A stretch of DNA of 31,636 nt from assembly GCA_045632125.1 (NCBI GenBank), contig JAZQWC010000071.1, positions 1 through 31,636 on the forward strand, read 5' to 3'. This document shows positions 16,685-25,082 of this stretch, piece by piece. The stretch comes from CALWPV01 sp045632125 (GTDB lineage: Bacteria; Bacillota; Clostridia; Lachnospirales; Bianqueaceae). Made by a program: the position numbers and the translations under genes. Each line of letters opens with the position of its first letter. The first letter of the stretch is position 1. The notes beneath the pieces are model-generated. The model was not told the origin of the DNA, made no database searches, and saw only the letters and a list, made by a program, of their open reading frames with translations.

Positions 16685-17410
16685 ATGTCCGGACATTCAA
16701 AATTTGCGAATATCAAACACAAAAAGGAAAAAACCGACGCACAGCGCGGTAAGATCTTTACCAAGCTGGGCCGTGAGCTGATGGTTGCCATCAAAGAGGG
16801 TGGTCCCGATCCTGAGAGCAACAGCAAGCTGCGCGACGTAATTGCAAAATGTAAGAGTAACAACATGCCCAACGATACCATTCAGAGAAGCATCAAGAAG
16901 GCTTCCGGTGAAGACAGCAGCATCGTTTACGAGCCCATCACCTACGAAGGTTATGGCCCCGGCGGTATCGCTGTGATCGTTGAGTGCTTGACCGAAAATA
17001 AAAACCGTACCGCTGCCAATGTGCGCCATGCCTTCTCCAAGAACGGCGGTAACATGGGTACCTCCGGCTGCGTGTCCTTCATGTTCGATAAGAAGGGCCA
17101 GATCATTGTTGAACTGGAAGACGGCATGGATGAAGAAGAGCTGATGATGACCGCTCTGGATGCAGGTGCAGAGGACTTCGAAGCTGAAGACGGCACCTGT
17201 GAGATCCTGACTGATCCCGATAACTTCTCCGAAGTATACGCTGCTCTGGAAGCTGCCGGCATCACCATCGCCAGCGGTGAAGTTACCATGATTCCCCAGA
17301 CCTGGGCTGAATCCGATGATCCCGCCATCGCCACCAGCATGGAAAAAATGATCGATATGCTGGAAGACGATGACGACGTGCAGAACGTGTACCACAACTG
17401 GGATAACTAA
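16685..17410 (+). CDS. yebC: YebC/PmpR family protein (TACO1 homologue)
   Basis: A 241-residue protein of normal family length. The N-terminus MSGHSKFANIKHKKEKTDAQ is diagnostic, followed by KIFTKLGRELMVAIKEGG, NMPNDTIQRSIKKASG and YEGYGPGGIAVIVECLTENK, giving the three-domain YebC architecture. The family was annotated as DNA-binding regulators, while recent work links YebC proteins to ribosome function at difficult peptide sequences; the sequence alone does not decide. AAAGGGG lies 9 bases before the ATG. It is monocistronic with its own promoter and conserved-loop terminator copy 4. Confidence 0.96.
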   Translation: MSGHSKFANIKHKKEKTDAQRGKIFTKLGRELMVAIKEGGPDPESNSKLRDVIAKCKSNNMPNDTIQRSIKKASGEDSSIVYEPITYEGYGPGGIAVIVECLTENKNRTAANVRHAFSKNGGNMGTSGCVSFMFDKKGQIIVELEDGMDEEELMMTALDAGAEDFEAEDGTCEILTDPDNFSEVYAALEAAGITIASGEVTMIPQTWAESDDPAIATSMEKMIDMLEDDDDVQNVYHNWDN

Positions 17411-17417
17411 AAAACTC

Positions 17418-17474
17418 AAAATTTCCTCCATGGAGCACTACAGTGGTATGTGCTCCTTTGGAGGAAATTTTTTT
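17418..17474 (+). terminator. Conserved-loop terminator hairpin, copy 4
   Basis: Outer arms AAATTTCCTCCA (17419-17430) and TGGAGGAAATTT (17459-17470), inner stem GGAGCAC/GTGCTCC (17432-17438, 17450-17456), core CTACAGTGGTATG at 17438-17450, trailing run of seven T. It starts 7 bases after the yebC stop codon, sense orientation. Confidence 0.92.
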
Positions 17475-17532
17475 AGGTTTATCTGACGAAAACCCTTCCA
17501 TATTTGCAATTATTTTTCTGGAGGTTATTGAA

Positions 17533-19152
17533 ATGTACACCCCTCTTTATTCCAACTTTGCTGAAAGTTTTCATCTGAATTTTTATAAACCCGAAACCGG
17601 CCTCATCAGCCCTCCCGCAGTGACCTATGCCCTTAACACCACCTATCAGACTGTGTTGACCTGCCCTACTCCGCCGCAATCCGTTTTCATTCATATTGAT
17701 GCAAACCTATTGACCTATACACTCCACAATGAACCCGTTGCACCCCTTGCCGAGGTAATGCCGCTTCTGCGCGGCCAAGCTGTCCCCATTATCCACATCT
17801 CTAATGAGGCAGCCATCGAACCTTTCGCCAAATGGGCCAATGAAAATAATCTCGGGGATGTGACCCTTTGCGTTCCCTACGAGCAGCGGCCGCTGCTCAA
17901 AAAACTTCGCAGCCTCCTGCCCTTATCCCGTGGCATGCTGGACTGCCGAGGCATCTCGTTGCCGGAGTACCCCGCGGCCATTGCCGGCGACTGCCAACGC
18001 TCTGATGCCACTATGATCCTGGTTTCCGAAGTACTGCCTCGTAAATCAATGAAGGATCTGCAAAAACGTTTTGTTCAGGTCTGGACCGAAACGGAAGATT
18101 TAGTCTCGGCTATCTGCTCCGGCACCTGCGGTATTATTACTAAACAGCCCGCTCTCCTTTATGATCTGTATGCAAAATTTCCGGCAAACAGCATCACTCG
18201 TCCGGTGCCGCTCTACGCTCACAAATGCTATCACGTTACTGAAGAATATCCCGAGAACTCCATTGCCGGAGCGGTTGCCGCCGCGCGGCTGGGCTACGAT
18301 GCCGACGAGATCGATATCAAGCTGACCAAGGATGATGTACTTATCGTCCATCACGATGGCAATACCAAAAATTTATTCATCGAAGACCTGACGATCCGCG
18401 AATCCAACTGGTCCGAGCTACAGCCGATTCGTCGTAAACTCTTCCCCGATTACGGTTTGGATCGCTTTGAAGACTTGATGACAACCATGGCCGCTTATCC
18501 CGATACACCGGTGCTGATCGAGATCAAATCTTTGGCGGGTTACTATGGAGTGGAAGAAACAGTCCGTCAAATGAAAGAGGTGCTCGCCCGTCCCGATGCG
18601 CAGCAAAATTGTACTTGCATTATGGGGCCACGGCCGCCGCATCTTTCCTATGTGCATGAGCAGCTGCCCTACCTTCCGCTGGCACACTGTGTCGGCTATA
18701 TGGAAGAAGCTCCCACCGATGACATAAATGAAAATAACCAGCGTGTTTACCGCTTTGCCGAAGAAACAAAGGGTGCTAACGCCGGTTATAATCCTTATCA
18801 TATTCAATGCGGAGCTGATTTCGTCTGGGCCTGCCATCTGCGCGGCATCACCGTATTCCCTTGGACTTGGGCCTTTAAGCCCTGGGAGATCGATGGCGAA
18901 TCCATTTGTACCAGCTTTATTTCCGGTTTCGATGGTCTGACTTCTGACTGGATCAATAAACTTGGTGATCAACCCATTGATTTGATCGCCACCGCTCCGG
19001 ATTCTGCACAGCTGGTATATCGCGACGGTAATTATAAACCCTGCGAAAATCTTCAGTGGCTGCAGTTAGATGCCAACACTGCTTTGCCCTTTTGCGAATG
19101 CACTTTACCCAATCACACGACTTATTGCTTAATCGGTATCACAACTTACTAA
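17533..19152 (+). CDS. Glycerophosphodiester phosphodiesterase-like protein with degenerate N-terminal barrel
   Basis: A 539-residue cytoplasmic protein. Residues about 235-500 form a GDPD TIM barrel: YAHKCYHVTEEYPENSIAG (first catalytic His and the PEN Glu), YDADEIDIKLTKDDVLIVHH (metal-binding Glu/Asp and second His) and VLIEIKSL (metal Glu). The usual AHRG is changed to AHKC. Residues about 40-230 read as a second, inactive-looking barrel (VFIHIDANLLTYTL, VPIIHISNEAAIEPF, GIITKQPALLYDLY) lacking those residues. GDPD enzymes hydrolyse glycerophosphodiesters to sn-glycerol-3-phosphate. The ATG is chosen for GGAGG 8 bases upstream; an in-frame ATG at 17443 lies inside the preceding hairpin. 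The amidohydrolase follows after 39 bases, so they probably form an operon. No convincing promoter is visible in 17475-17532. Confidence 0.78.
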   Translation: MYTPLYSNFAESFHLNFYKPETGLISPPAVTYALNTTYQTVLTCPTPPQSVFIHIDANLLTYTLHNEPVAPLAEVMPLLRGQAVPIIHISNEAAIEPFAKWANENNLGDVTLCVPYEQRPLLKKLRSLLPLSRGMLDCRGISLPEYPAAIAGDCQRSDATMILVSEVLPRKSMKDLQKRFVQVWTETEDLVSAICSGTCGIITKQPALLYDLYAKFPANSITRPVPLYAHKCYHVTEEYPENSIAGAVAAARLGYDADEIDIKLTKDDVLIVHHDGNTKNLFIEDLTIRESNWSELQPIRRKLFPDYGLDRFEDLMTTMAAYPDTPVLIEIKSLAGYYGVEETVRQMKEVLARPDAQQNCTCIMGPRPPHLSYVHEQLPYLPLAHCVGYMEEAPTDDINENNQRVYRFAEETKGANAGYNPYHIQCGADFVWACHLRGITVFPWTWAFKPWEIDGESICTSFISGFDGLTSDWINKLGDQPIDLIATAPDSAQLVYRDGNYKPCENLQWLQLDANTALPFCECTLPNHTTYCLIGITTY

Positions 19153-19191
19153 TCAATATATTTAGACTCTTTAAAAAGGAAGTAATAACAA

Positions 19192-20781
19192 ATGGAAGAT
19201 TTACTGATTCTCGGCGGTACGATTATCGACGGTACCGGAAGTCCGCGCCATCAAGCGGATGTAGCCATCCAAGATGGCGTGATCACAGCCATCGGTAACC
19301 TTGCCGATGTAGCCGCCAAAAAAGTTTTGGATGCTACCGGTCTGATCGTCGCGCCCGGTTTTATTGATTCACATTCTCACTCTGACACCTGTTTTTTGAA
19401 AGACACCTCCTGCGCCTCCAAGCTGTTTCAGGGTATCACCACCGAGATATCCGGTCAATGCGGTTCCAGTCCTTTTCCAAGCAAAATCGAAACTACAACC
19501 GATATCAGCAGCAGTGCCTCCTTTGGCCACTTTGTGGATCAATTTAACCAGGGTGAATATTCCATGGCAGTCAACCAGGCTATCCTCGTGGGACATGGTA
19601 ATTTGCGTGCTGCCGTAATCGGCTATGAAGACCGCCCTGCCACGGCGGATGAGCTGGAACAAATGAAAGACTTGCTTCGTCAGAGTCTGGAAGAAGGCGC
19701 CTGGGGCCTGTCGTTAGGTTTGGAATATTCTCCCGGCTTTTTTGCAGATGGTGAAGAATTACAGGAGCTCGGTAAAGTTGTGCATGAGTTCGATGGTATT
19801 GTTACCTGCCACATGCGTAACGAGGGTCTTCATATTGCCGATGCCATTGAAGAGCTTGTAAGTATTGGCCGTGCCTCCGGTGTTCATGTCCATATTTCTC
19901 ATCTGAAGATCGACAACTTCCGCGTTCACGGCAGCGCAGAAAAAGTTTGGAACATCATCGAAGATGCCCGCCGTGAAGGTGTGAACATCACAGCCGATCT
20001 ATATCCTTTTACCGCTTCGGCGACCGATTTTACAATCCGTTGTCCGAAATGGTGCAGTGAAGGCGGTCCTTCCGCTGTGCTAGACTATCTGAATGGTCCT
20101 CGCCGTCAGGAGATCATCGAACACATCCGATCACAGCACTACTTTAATGCTGAACGCGCTGAAACCTGTTTGTTCAGCAGTGACGGCGGCCTGTGGCCCG
20201 AGATCATAGGTAAAACCCTCCGTTACGTTGCTGAGGAGCTGTTACACACTACCGATTATGCAGAGGCTGCGGCCGAGGTATTGGTTCGTACACGCGCCCG
20301 AGCCAGCTGCATCTTCTTTGTCATGAGCGAATCGGATATGCTGTATTTTCTATCTCGCGACGTGGGAATCGGCTCCGATGGCTATGCGTACTCCGGAGAT
20401 CCCAATAAAGTTTCCGGAATGCCTCATCCCCGTTCCTACGCTGCCGTTTCTGAGTTTTTCCGTTTAGCCAGAGAAAACAATCTGTGTTCTTTAGAGGAAA
20501 CCGTTCGCCGTGTAACCTCAAAAACAGCCGACACAATTGGTTTGACCGATCGAGGTATTTTGAAAACAGGAAATATTGCCGATATTACCATATTTGACCC
20601 TGACTGCATTGCTCCTAAGGCAACATATTTAGATCCGATCCAGCTGTCGGTCGGTGTACAGTATGTGCTGATCGGCGGCGAGATCGCCCTGGATCATGGA
20701 GTTCAAACGGAACTTCGCAAGGGAAAATTCCTGATCAAATCCCCTGTAGCAGCCACTCCAAATCAAACTCGGCAATGCTAA
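19192..20781 (+). CDS. N-acyl-D-amino-acid deacylase family amidohydrolase
   Basis: A 529-residue metal-dependent amidohydrolase. N-terminal small beta domain with LLILGGTIIDGTGSPRHQAD, then the metal motif PGFIDSHSHSD (H61, H63). The SGQCGSSPFP segment holds C90, which bridges metal in D-aminoacylases. Further metal ligands are in TCHMRNEG and HVHISHLK, and the catalytic Asp is in GIGSDGYAYSGDP. D-aminoacylases release D-amino acids from N-acyl derivatives; related enzymes act on other cyclic or acylated substrates. AAGGAAG lies 9 bases before the ATG. It is the second gene after the GDPD-like protein. Its last 47 bases overlap the 3' end of the convergent sialidase gene and no terminator is visible. 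Confidence 0.88.
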   Translation: MEDLLILGGTIIDGTGSPRHQADVAIQDGVITAIGNLADVAAKKVLDATGLIVAPGFIDSHSHSDTCFLKDTSCASKLFQGITTEISGQCGSSPFPSKIETTTDISSSASFGHFVDQFNQGEYSMAVNQAILVGHGNLRAAVIGYEDRPATADELEQMKDLLRQSLEEGAWGLSLGLEYSPGFFADGEELQELGKVVHEFDGIVTCHMRNEGLHIADAIEELVSIGRASGVHVHISHLKIDNFRVHGSAEKVWNIIEDARREGVNITADLYPFTASATDFTIRCPKWCSEGGPSAVLDYLNGPRRQEIIEHIRSQHYFNAERAETCLFSSDGGLWPEIIGKTLRYVAEELLHTTDYAEAAAEVLVRTRARASCIFFVMSESDMLYFLSRDVGIGSDGYAYSGDPNKVSGMPHPRSYAAVSEFFRLARENNLCSLEETVRRVTSKTADTIGLTDRGILKTGNIADITIFDPDCIAPKATYLDPIQLSVGVQYVLIGGEIALDHGVQTELRKGKFLIKSPVAATPNQTRQC

Positions 20782-21937
20782 GTCCCTCTGCATAGGGATT
20801 ATCGCTGTCCTTCTCGTTTCCTTTTTCGTATAACAAATAGAATCGACCGGTGGTTTTATCATAATCCAAGCTGGAATAGGCCGCCGGTCCTTCAAAGATC
20901 ACCCGAGCTTCGCAGTAATGTTCACCACTGTCAAAGCTCACGCAGGCTGTCATGCGGTTGCGGATCTCTGAACGAGGATTACAAAAGATCACCAGATCTT
21001 TGGCTCCCTCCGGAAGAAGCTGCGGCTCCTTAATATCCTGAAGCTCCACTCTCAAAAACGATGCATTGCAGCCGATCCGAGTTTCTTCCAATAAAAATTC
21101 ATCCGTAGAAAACTCTCCATAAGTAGCACCACCATCGCGGGATACAGCCAAATAGCGCTTTCCATCGCGAAAATAGGCTCTGGAATTATACAAAATACTG
21201 CCGTCCCCCCGCTCGATCAGGGTTCCCTCACCGGTACCCACCTGAACACAATTTGCGGTCTTCCAGGTCATACCATGATCATCGGAATAGACCGCATTGT
21301 TGTATACGCACTCCCGAATCTTTGTCCAATCGGTATATTCACCGATCTGGGTACGAGAAGGACAAAGCAATCGACCGGCATGCTCCCCATGACGAAGGCA
21401 TATGCCATGCGCTGCACCATGAGTAAAACCATCTACAAGATGCTCTGTGCCGTCCCAGTGTTTCTGTAGCACCGGTTCCAATTCCTGTACTATTTCCGTA
21501 AAAGTCTCACCATTATCATCGGAAATCAGCATACGATATCCTGCGGTAATGCCCTGCTCCGCAGCTAGTTTCTTAGCTTCTTCAGCACGGCGTTCCATTT
21601 CCGCCAGTTCTTCAGCCGTATACTTGCCAAATTCATTCCTGGCCACAGGTTTTCTTACAAAAAATACGATCACGCGGTCTGCATTACTGTCGTACACCGC
21701 ACTGCCAATATTACAATTCCAACCGGGCATATGGGCTAACACGCGCACCGCGCTCCAATCCTCGCCCGGTTTTTTAATGGCACAAACCAACGCGATCTCA
21801 TCAGCGTGGTCATTCAATGTTCCTACTCGATTGGTACAAAAGGCAATAGCTGTTCCGTTATTGGTTACGATCAGCGATGGAATTCGAAAATTCGACTCCC
21901 CACCAGATGAAAATATATTTATATCTTTAAAAAACAT
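20735..21937 (-). CDS. Exo-alpha-sialidase (GH33-like, BNR/Asp-box protein)
   Basis: A 400-residue six-bladed propeller enzyme. The FRIPSL motif (Arg of RIP, about 18-20) supplies the first of the sialic-acid carboxylate arginines. Asp boxes are SDDNGETF (139-146), SDDHGMTW (218-225) and SRDGGATY (266-273). Later Arg-containing segments such as FCNPRSEIRNRMTACVS fit the remaining triad, and SSLDYDKTTGRFYLLYEKG the Tyr/Glu pair. A lysine/glutamate-rich helical insertion lies at about 101-128. There is no signal peptide or anchor, so it probably acts inside the cell on imported sialylated or sialic-acid-like compounds. AGGAGG lies 7 bases before the ATG. It overlaps the amidohydrolase tail-to-tail by 47 bases. 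Confidence 0.82.
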   Translation of the reverse strand: MFFKDINIFSSGGESNFRIPSLIVTNNGTAIAFCTNRVGTLNDHADEIALVCAIKKPGEDWSAVRVLAHMPGWNCNIGSAVYDSNADRVIVFFVRKPVARNEFGKYTAEELAEMERRAEEAKKLAAEQGITAGYRMLISDDNGETFTEIVQELEPVLQKHWDGTEHLVDGFTHGAAHGICLRHGEHAGRLLCPSRTQIGEYTDWTKIRECVYNNAVYSDDHGMTWKTANCVQVGTGEGTLIERGDGSILYNSRAYFRDGKRYLAVSRDGGATYGEFSTDEFLLEETRIGCNASFLRVELQDIKEPQLLPEGAKDLVIFCNPRSEIRNRMTACVSFDSGEHYCEARVIFEGPAAYSSLDYDKTTGRFYLLYEKGNEKDSDNPYAEGLSIAEFDLEWLLQGI

Positions 21938-21969
21938 TTCTGTTCCTCCTGCCGTGTCTTTTTGATTTT

Positions 21970-21997
21970 ATTATACCGCACTGGTCGAAAATATCAA
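21970..21997 (-). promoter_or_regulatory. Promoter of the sialidase gene
   Basis: TTGATA (21997-21992), 16 bases, TATAAT (21975-21970) on the minus strand; leader about 26 bases. Confidence 0.65.
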
Positions 21998-22039
21998 CAA
22001 CTCTGTAAAATTAAGCATATGACTATCATTGTCCAACTA

Positions 22040-22099
22040 AAAACAGCAATCTCTCCTAAGCGGCGCATACCACTGTAGCGCCGTGGGGAGAGATTGCTG
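22040..22099 (-). terminator. Conserved-loop terminator hairpin, copy 5
   Basis: Outer arms CAGCAATCTCTCC and GGAGAGATTGCTG on the minus strand (22099-22087, 22056-22044), inner stem CGGCGC/GCGCCG, core CTACAGTGGTATG at 22078-22066, then five U. It begins 4 bases after the malQ stop codon, sense orientation. Confidence 0.9.
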
Positions 22100-22103
22100 C
22101 GTT

Positions 22104-23606
22104 TTATCTGTTATACATCTCTGTCATATGCTTGATCTTCTTTGCCAATTTTGGATTCTCTTCCAACCAGTCCTGTTTCAGCCTCCATCTCCAGTTCATA
22201 CCGGTGGTAGAAGGCTCATTAATACGAGCTTCCGTTCCCAGTTCCAAATAGTCCTGCATGGGAATGATGGCAGTATCACAGCTACTCATCAACGCCATAC
22301 GGATCAAAGCGGTATTCCAGCCTTCTTCATCCTCCAAACCGATAAAGTCCATTACATGTTCTTTCAGTTCATCCGTAATGGAAGCCTTCCAGCCCTGCAG
22401 AGTATCATTATCATGAGTTCCGGTGTAAACAACACTGTTTTTCACATGATTATAGGGTAGATATACATTGGCCGGACCGCCTTCAAAGGCAAACTGCAGC
22501 ACCTTCATACCGGGATAACCAGTAGCATCCAGTAGTTCATATACGCTGTCAGTCAGCACGCCCAGATCCTCAGCCACAATGGGAAGCTTATCAACCTTCA
22601 GTTCCTTGCCCAAAGCCTCTTTCAAGGCATCAAACAACTCAATACCGGGGCCCTTTTCCCACTTGCCCTTCATGGCAGTGGTCTCACCATAGGGAATGGC
22701 ATAGTATTCATCAAAACCGCGAAAATGGTCAATACGAACTAAGTCAAACAGTTTAAAGCTATGACGTACACGGCTGATCCACCATGCATAACCTTCTTTT
22801 TTATGAGCATCCCAGTCATACAAGGGGTTACCCCACAGCTGTCCGGTCTCAGAAAACGCATCCGGCGGTACTCCGGCCACCTTGGTAGGTACCAGATCCT
22901 CGTCAAAATAAAACATCTCCGGCTGTGCCCACGCATCGGCACTGTCGATGGATACATAAATCGGAATATCCCCCAAGATCTTGATGCCCTTCTTGTTGGC
23001 ATATTTCTTCATTTTTAAATACTGTTTCAGGAAGGTATATTCCAGGAAGCAATAAAAGGCAATATCCTGCTTCAGCAGCATTTGGTACACTTTTACACCT
23101 GCAGCCTGACGCAGTTTAATATCCTCCGGCCACAGTTGCCAGAACTTGCCGCCAAAATAATCTTTGACAGCTCTGAATAATGCATAATCCTTTACCCAGT
23201 CTGCGTTTTCCTTCATGAAGAGCTGATAGTCCTCGTCCTTTTCCAGCGTAAGCTGGGCTTTTTCAAAGGCCTTGCGCAGTACTTTGTAGCGGCAGCCATG
23301 CAAACGGCCGTAGTCCACTTCTTCCTCGTTTTCGCCGTAATTATAACCGGCGCAGTCCGCTTCCGTGAGCAGGCCTTCTTCGATGAGCAATTCCAGATCG
23401 ATCATGTAAGGATTGCCCGCAAATGTAGAGAAGGACTGATAGGGCGAGTCTCCAAAGCCGGTGGGACCCAAGGGCAAAATCTGCCAGTAGGTCTGGCCCG
23501 CTTCCTCCAAAAAATCAATAAAATCATAGGCGCTTTTTCCCAAGGTGCCCACGCCGTACTTGGACGGCAAAGACGTTATGGGAAGCAAAATACCACTGGT
23601 GCGCAT
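22104..23606 (-). CDS. malQ: 4-alpha-glucanotransferase (amylomaltase, GH77)
   Basis: A 500-residue amylomaltase of standard length for the single-domain Gram-positive type. It starts MRTSGILLPITSLPSKYGVG, with the family opening SLPS. Further motifs are DFLEEAGQTYWQILPLGPTG, GDIPIYVSIDSADAWAQPE, VRIDHFRGFDEYYAIP (Asp nucleophile), PIVAEDLGVLTDSVYELLD (Glu acid/base) and YTGTHDNDTLQGW (transition-state Asp). The enzyme transfers alpha-1,4-glucan segments during glycogen and maltodextrin use in the cytoplasm. The start is placed at 23606 since GGAGG lies 8 bases upstream. It is the last gene of the 27613-22104 operon, 20 bases after the sulfatase. Confidence 0.97.
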   Translation of the reverse strand: MRTSGILLPITSLPSKYGVGTLGKSAYDFIDFLEEAGQTYWQILPLGPTGFGDSPYQSFSTFAGNPYMIDLELLIEEGLLTEADCAGYNYGENEEEVDYGRLHGCRYKVLRKAFEKAQLTLEKDEDYQLFMKENADWVKDYALFRAVKDYFGGKFWQLWPEDIKLRQAAGVKVYQMLLKQDIAFYCFLEYTFLKQYLKMKKYANKKGIKILGDIPIYVSIDSADAWAQPEMFYFDEDLVPTKVAGVPPDAFSETGQLWGNPLYDWDAHKKEGYAWWISRVRHSFKLFDLVRIDHFRGFDEYYAIPYGETTAMKGKWEKGPGIELFDALKEALGKELKVDKLPIVAEDLGVLTDSVYELLDATGYPGMKVLQFAFEGGPANVYLPYNHVKNSVVYTGTHDNDTLQGWKASITDELKEHVMDFIGLEDEEGWNTALIRMALMSSCDTAIIPMQDYLELGTEARINEPSTTGMNWRWRLKQDWLEENPKLAKKIKHMTEMYNR

Positions 23607-23626
23607 ATTGTATACCTCCAAATATG

Positions 23627-25057
23627 TTATATAGAAAGATAGGTCGGATACGGCCGACCGGGAATCAGCTTAATTCCGTCGGTAAAGCCTTCCGGTCGAT
23701 TCAACAATTCCTGAATGAGCGCCGCCCGCAGCTCTGCGATCCGCTGCTGCCGCTCGGGCTCGCTGATCAAATCATGCAGTTCGTGCGGATCCGCAGCCAG
23801 GTCAAAATACTGTTCCTGTCCGGTCTCGCTGAACCAGCAATACTTATCAGTCTTCGTTACGATCCAATGATTGGACAGGCCACTGTAAGAATGCTCGCCA
23901 TGCAGATACTCACGCTCCGCTGTCATCATGCTTACACCATCCACCGTTTCCGGCACCGGTGCCCCTGCAATTTCAAGAATCGTGGGCATCACATCCCGCA
24001 GTTCTACCACCTCGTGGCATACGCTACCGGGCTTAAACCCGCCCAGTGCCGCATTGCCGGAAATGAACATTGGAATATGACTGCTTCCCTCGTAGGGCAG
24101 CGATTTCCTAAAATAGTGATGATCACCCAGTTCCTCACCGTGATCCGATGTAAACAAGATCACCGTATCGTTATACACCTCATGTTCGATCAGCCCCATG
24201 ATCAGCCGACCGATCTGATGATCCAAATGAGTTATGCAAGCATAATAGCCCACCTGCATCTGCCGGATCAGTTCCGGATCAGAAGGCCCGGTCAGCGAAT
24301 CAAAGATCCGCCCCGCTTGTTCCAACCGCTCCGTAGTTTCCCAGTCACCCACAAAGGGCGGCTGCAGCTGCTTATCTTTATACATATCAAAATAACAGGC
24401 CGGCGCATCAAAAGGTGGATGTGGTCGCAAATAGGACGCCATCAGGAAAAACGGCTGATCCGGATCCCGCCTGCGCAAAAAGTCTAAACTACGATCCGTT
24501 ACCCAGTTCGTCGGATGATATTTTTCTTCATAGGGAAACGGCCGCGCTACCCAGCTATTACACTCGATACCAGTTGCATTCAAATCCGCACTGACTCCCT
24601 TTTCCTCTTTCAACCAGTAAAAAAAATCATCTGCCACAAACTGCGACTCCCGGTAAGGCACCGAACCAAACCGCGCCGCATGCAAATACCCGTCATGCAG
24701 CTCCACATTATGAAACCCCAAATAATTGCGCAACGGATTCACATGCATCTTACCCACGCACTGCGTGTAATACCCCGCCTTCGCCAACTCGCCCGCCAGC
24801 GTATGCTCATATCGCCATGGAATCCCATCCTGGTATCCCACCCGACGATGATGCTCCTGACTCATGCCCGTGTGCAAGGCGGCTCTCGCCGCAATACAGC
24901 TGGGGCAGGTGCTATAAGCGTGGTCAAATTGCAAGCCCTTAGTAGCCAGCGTATCCAAATACGGCGTTTTCACATCCGGATGCCCGGCTGCGCCGAGGCA
25001 ATCCCCCCGAAGCTGATCTGTCATGATCAGCACTATGTTGGGCCTTTTCGTTTTCAT
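23627..25057 (-). CDS. Sulfatase (formylglycine type, cytoplasmic)
   Basis: A 476-residue arylsulfatase-family protein. The N-terminal metal site is NIVLIMTDQLRGD (D14, Q15 in place of the second Asp). The modification motif is CIAAR (C54-R58) within STCPSCIAARAALHTGMSQ, where Cys becomes formylglycine; the CxAAR form suits maturation by a radical-SAM anaerobic sulfatase-maturing enzyme. Later blocks are VGKMHVNP, FLMASYLRPHPPFDAP, and LFTSDHGEELGDHHYF with the metal Asp/His and catalytic His. Absence of a signal peptide points to desulfation of imported sugars. AGGAGG lies 8 bases before the ATG. It sits between the methyltransferase (25 bases) and malQ (20 bases). No maturase gene is in the window. 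Confidence 0.92.
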   Translation of the reverse strand: MKTKRPNIVLIMTDQLRGDCLGAAGHPDVKTPYLDTLATKGLQFDHAYSTCPSCIAARAALHTGMSQEHHRRVGYQDGIPWRYEHTLAGELAKAGYYTQCVGKMHVNPLRNYLGFHNVELHDGYLHAARFGSVPYRESQFVADDFFYWLKEEKGVSADLNATGIECNSWVARPFPYEEKYHPTNWVTDRSLDFLRRRDPDQPFFLMASYLRPHPPFDAPACYFDMYKDKQLQPPFVGDWETTERLEQAGRIFDSLTGPSDPELIRQMQVGYYACITHLDHQIGRLIMGLIEHEVYNDTVILFTSDHGEELGDHHYFRKSLPYEGSSHIPMFISGNAALGGFKPGSVCHEVVELRDVMPTILEIAGAPVPETVDGVSMMTAEREYLHGEHSYSGLSNHWIVTKTDKYCWFSETGQEQYFDLAADPHELHDLISEPERQQRIAELRAALIQELLNRPEGFTDGIKLIPGRPYPTYLSI

Positions 25058-25082
25058 GATACAGCCCTCCTGTCAATTGAAT

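Noticed and set aside
20783..20798. TCCCT/AGGGA inverted repeat as terminator of the amidohydrolase gene
   Set aside because: Short stem, no T-run, and inside the sialidase coding sequence.
7355..22078. The 13-mer as a DNA uptake sequence
   Set aside because: Uptake sequences in terminators usually form the stem as inverted pairs and also occur in genes; here the motif is a single loop copy in sense orientation only. A genome count would settle it.
7336..22099. The conserved-loop hairpins as a mobile element (MITE or REP type)
   Set aside because: Only 13 bases are shared. Outer stems and flanks are unrelated, there are no target duplications, and all copies lie in the same sense position after stop codons.
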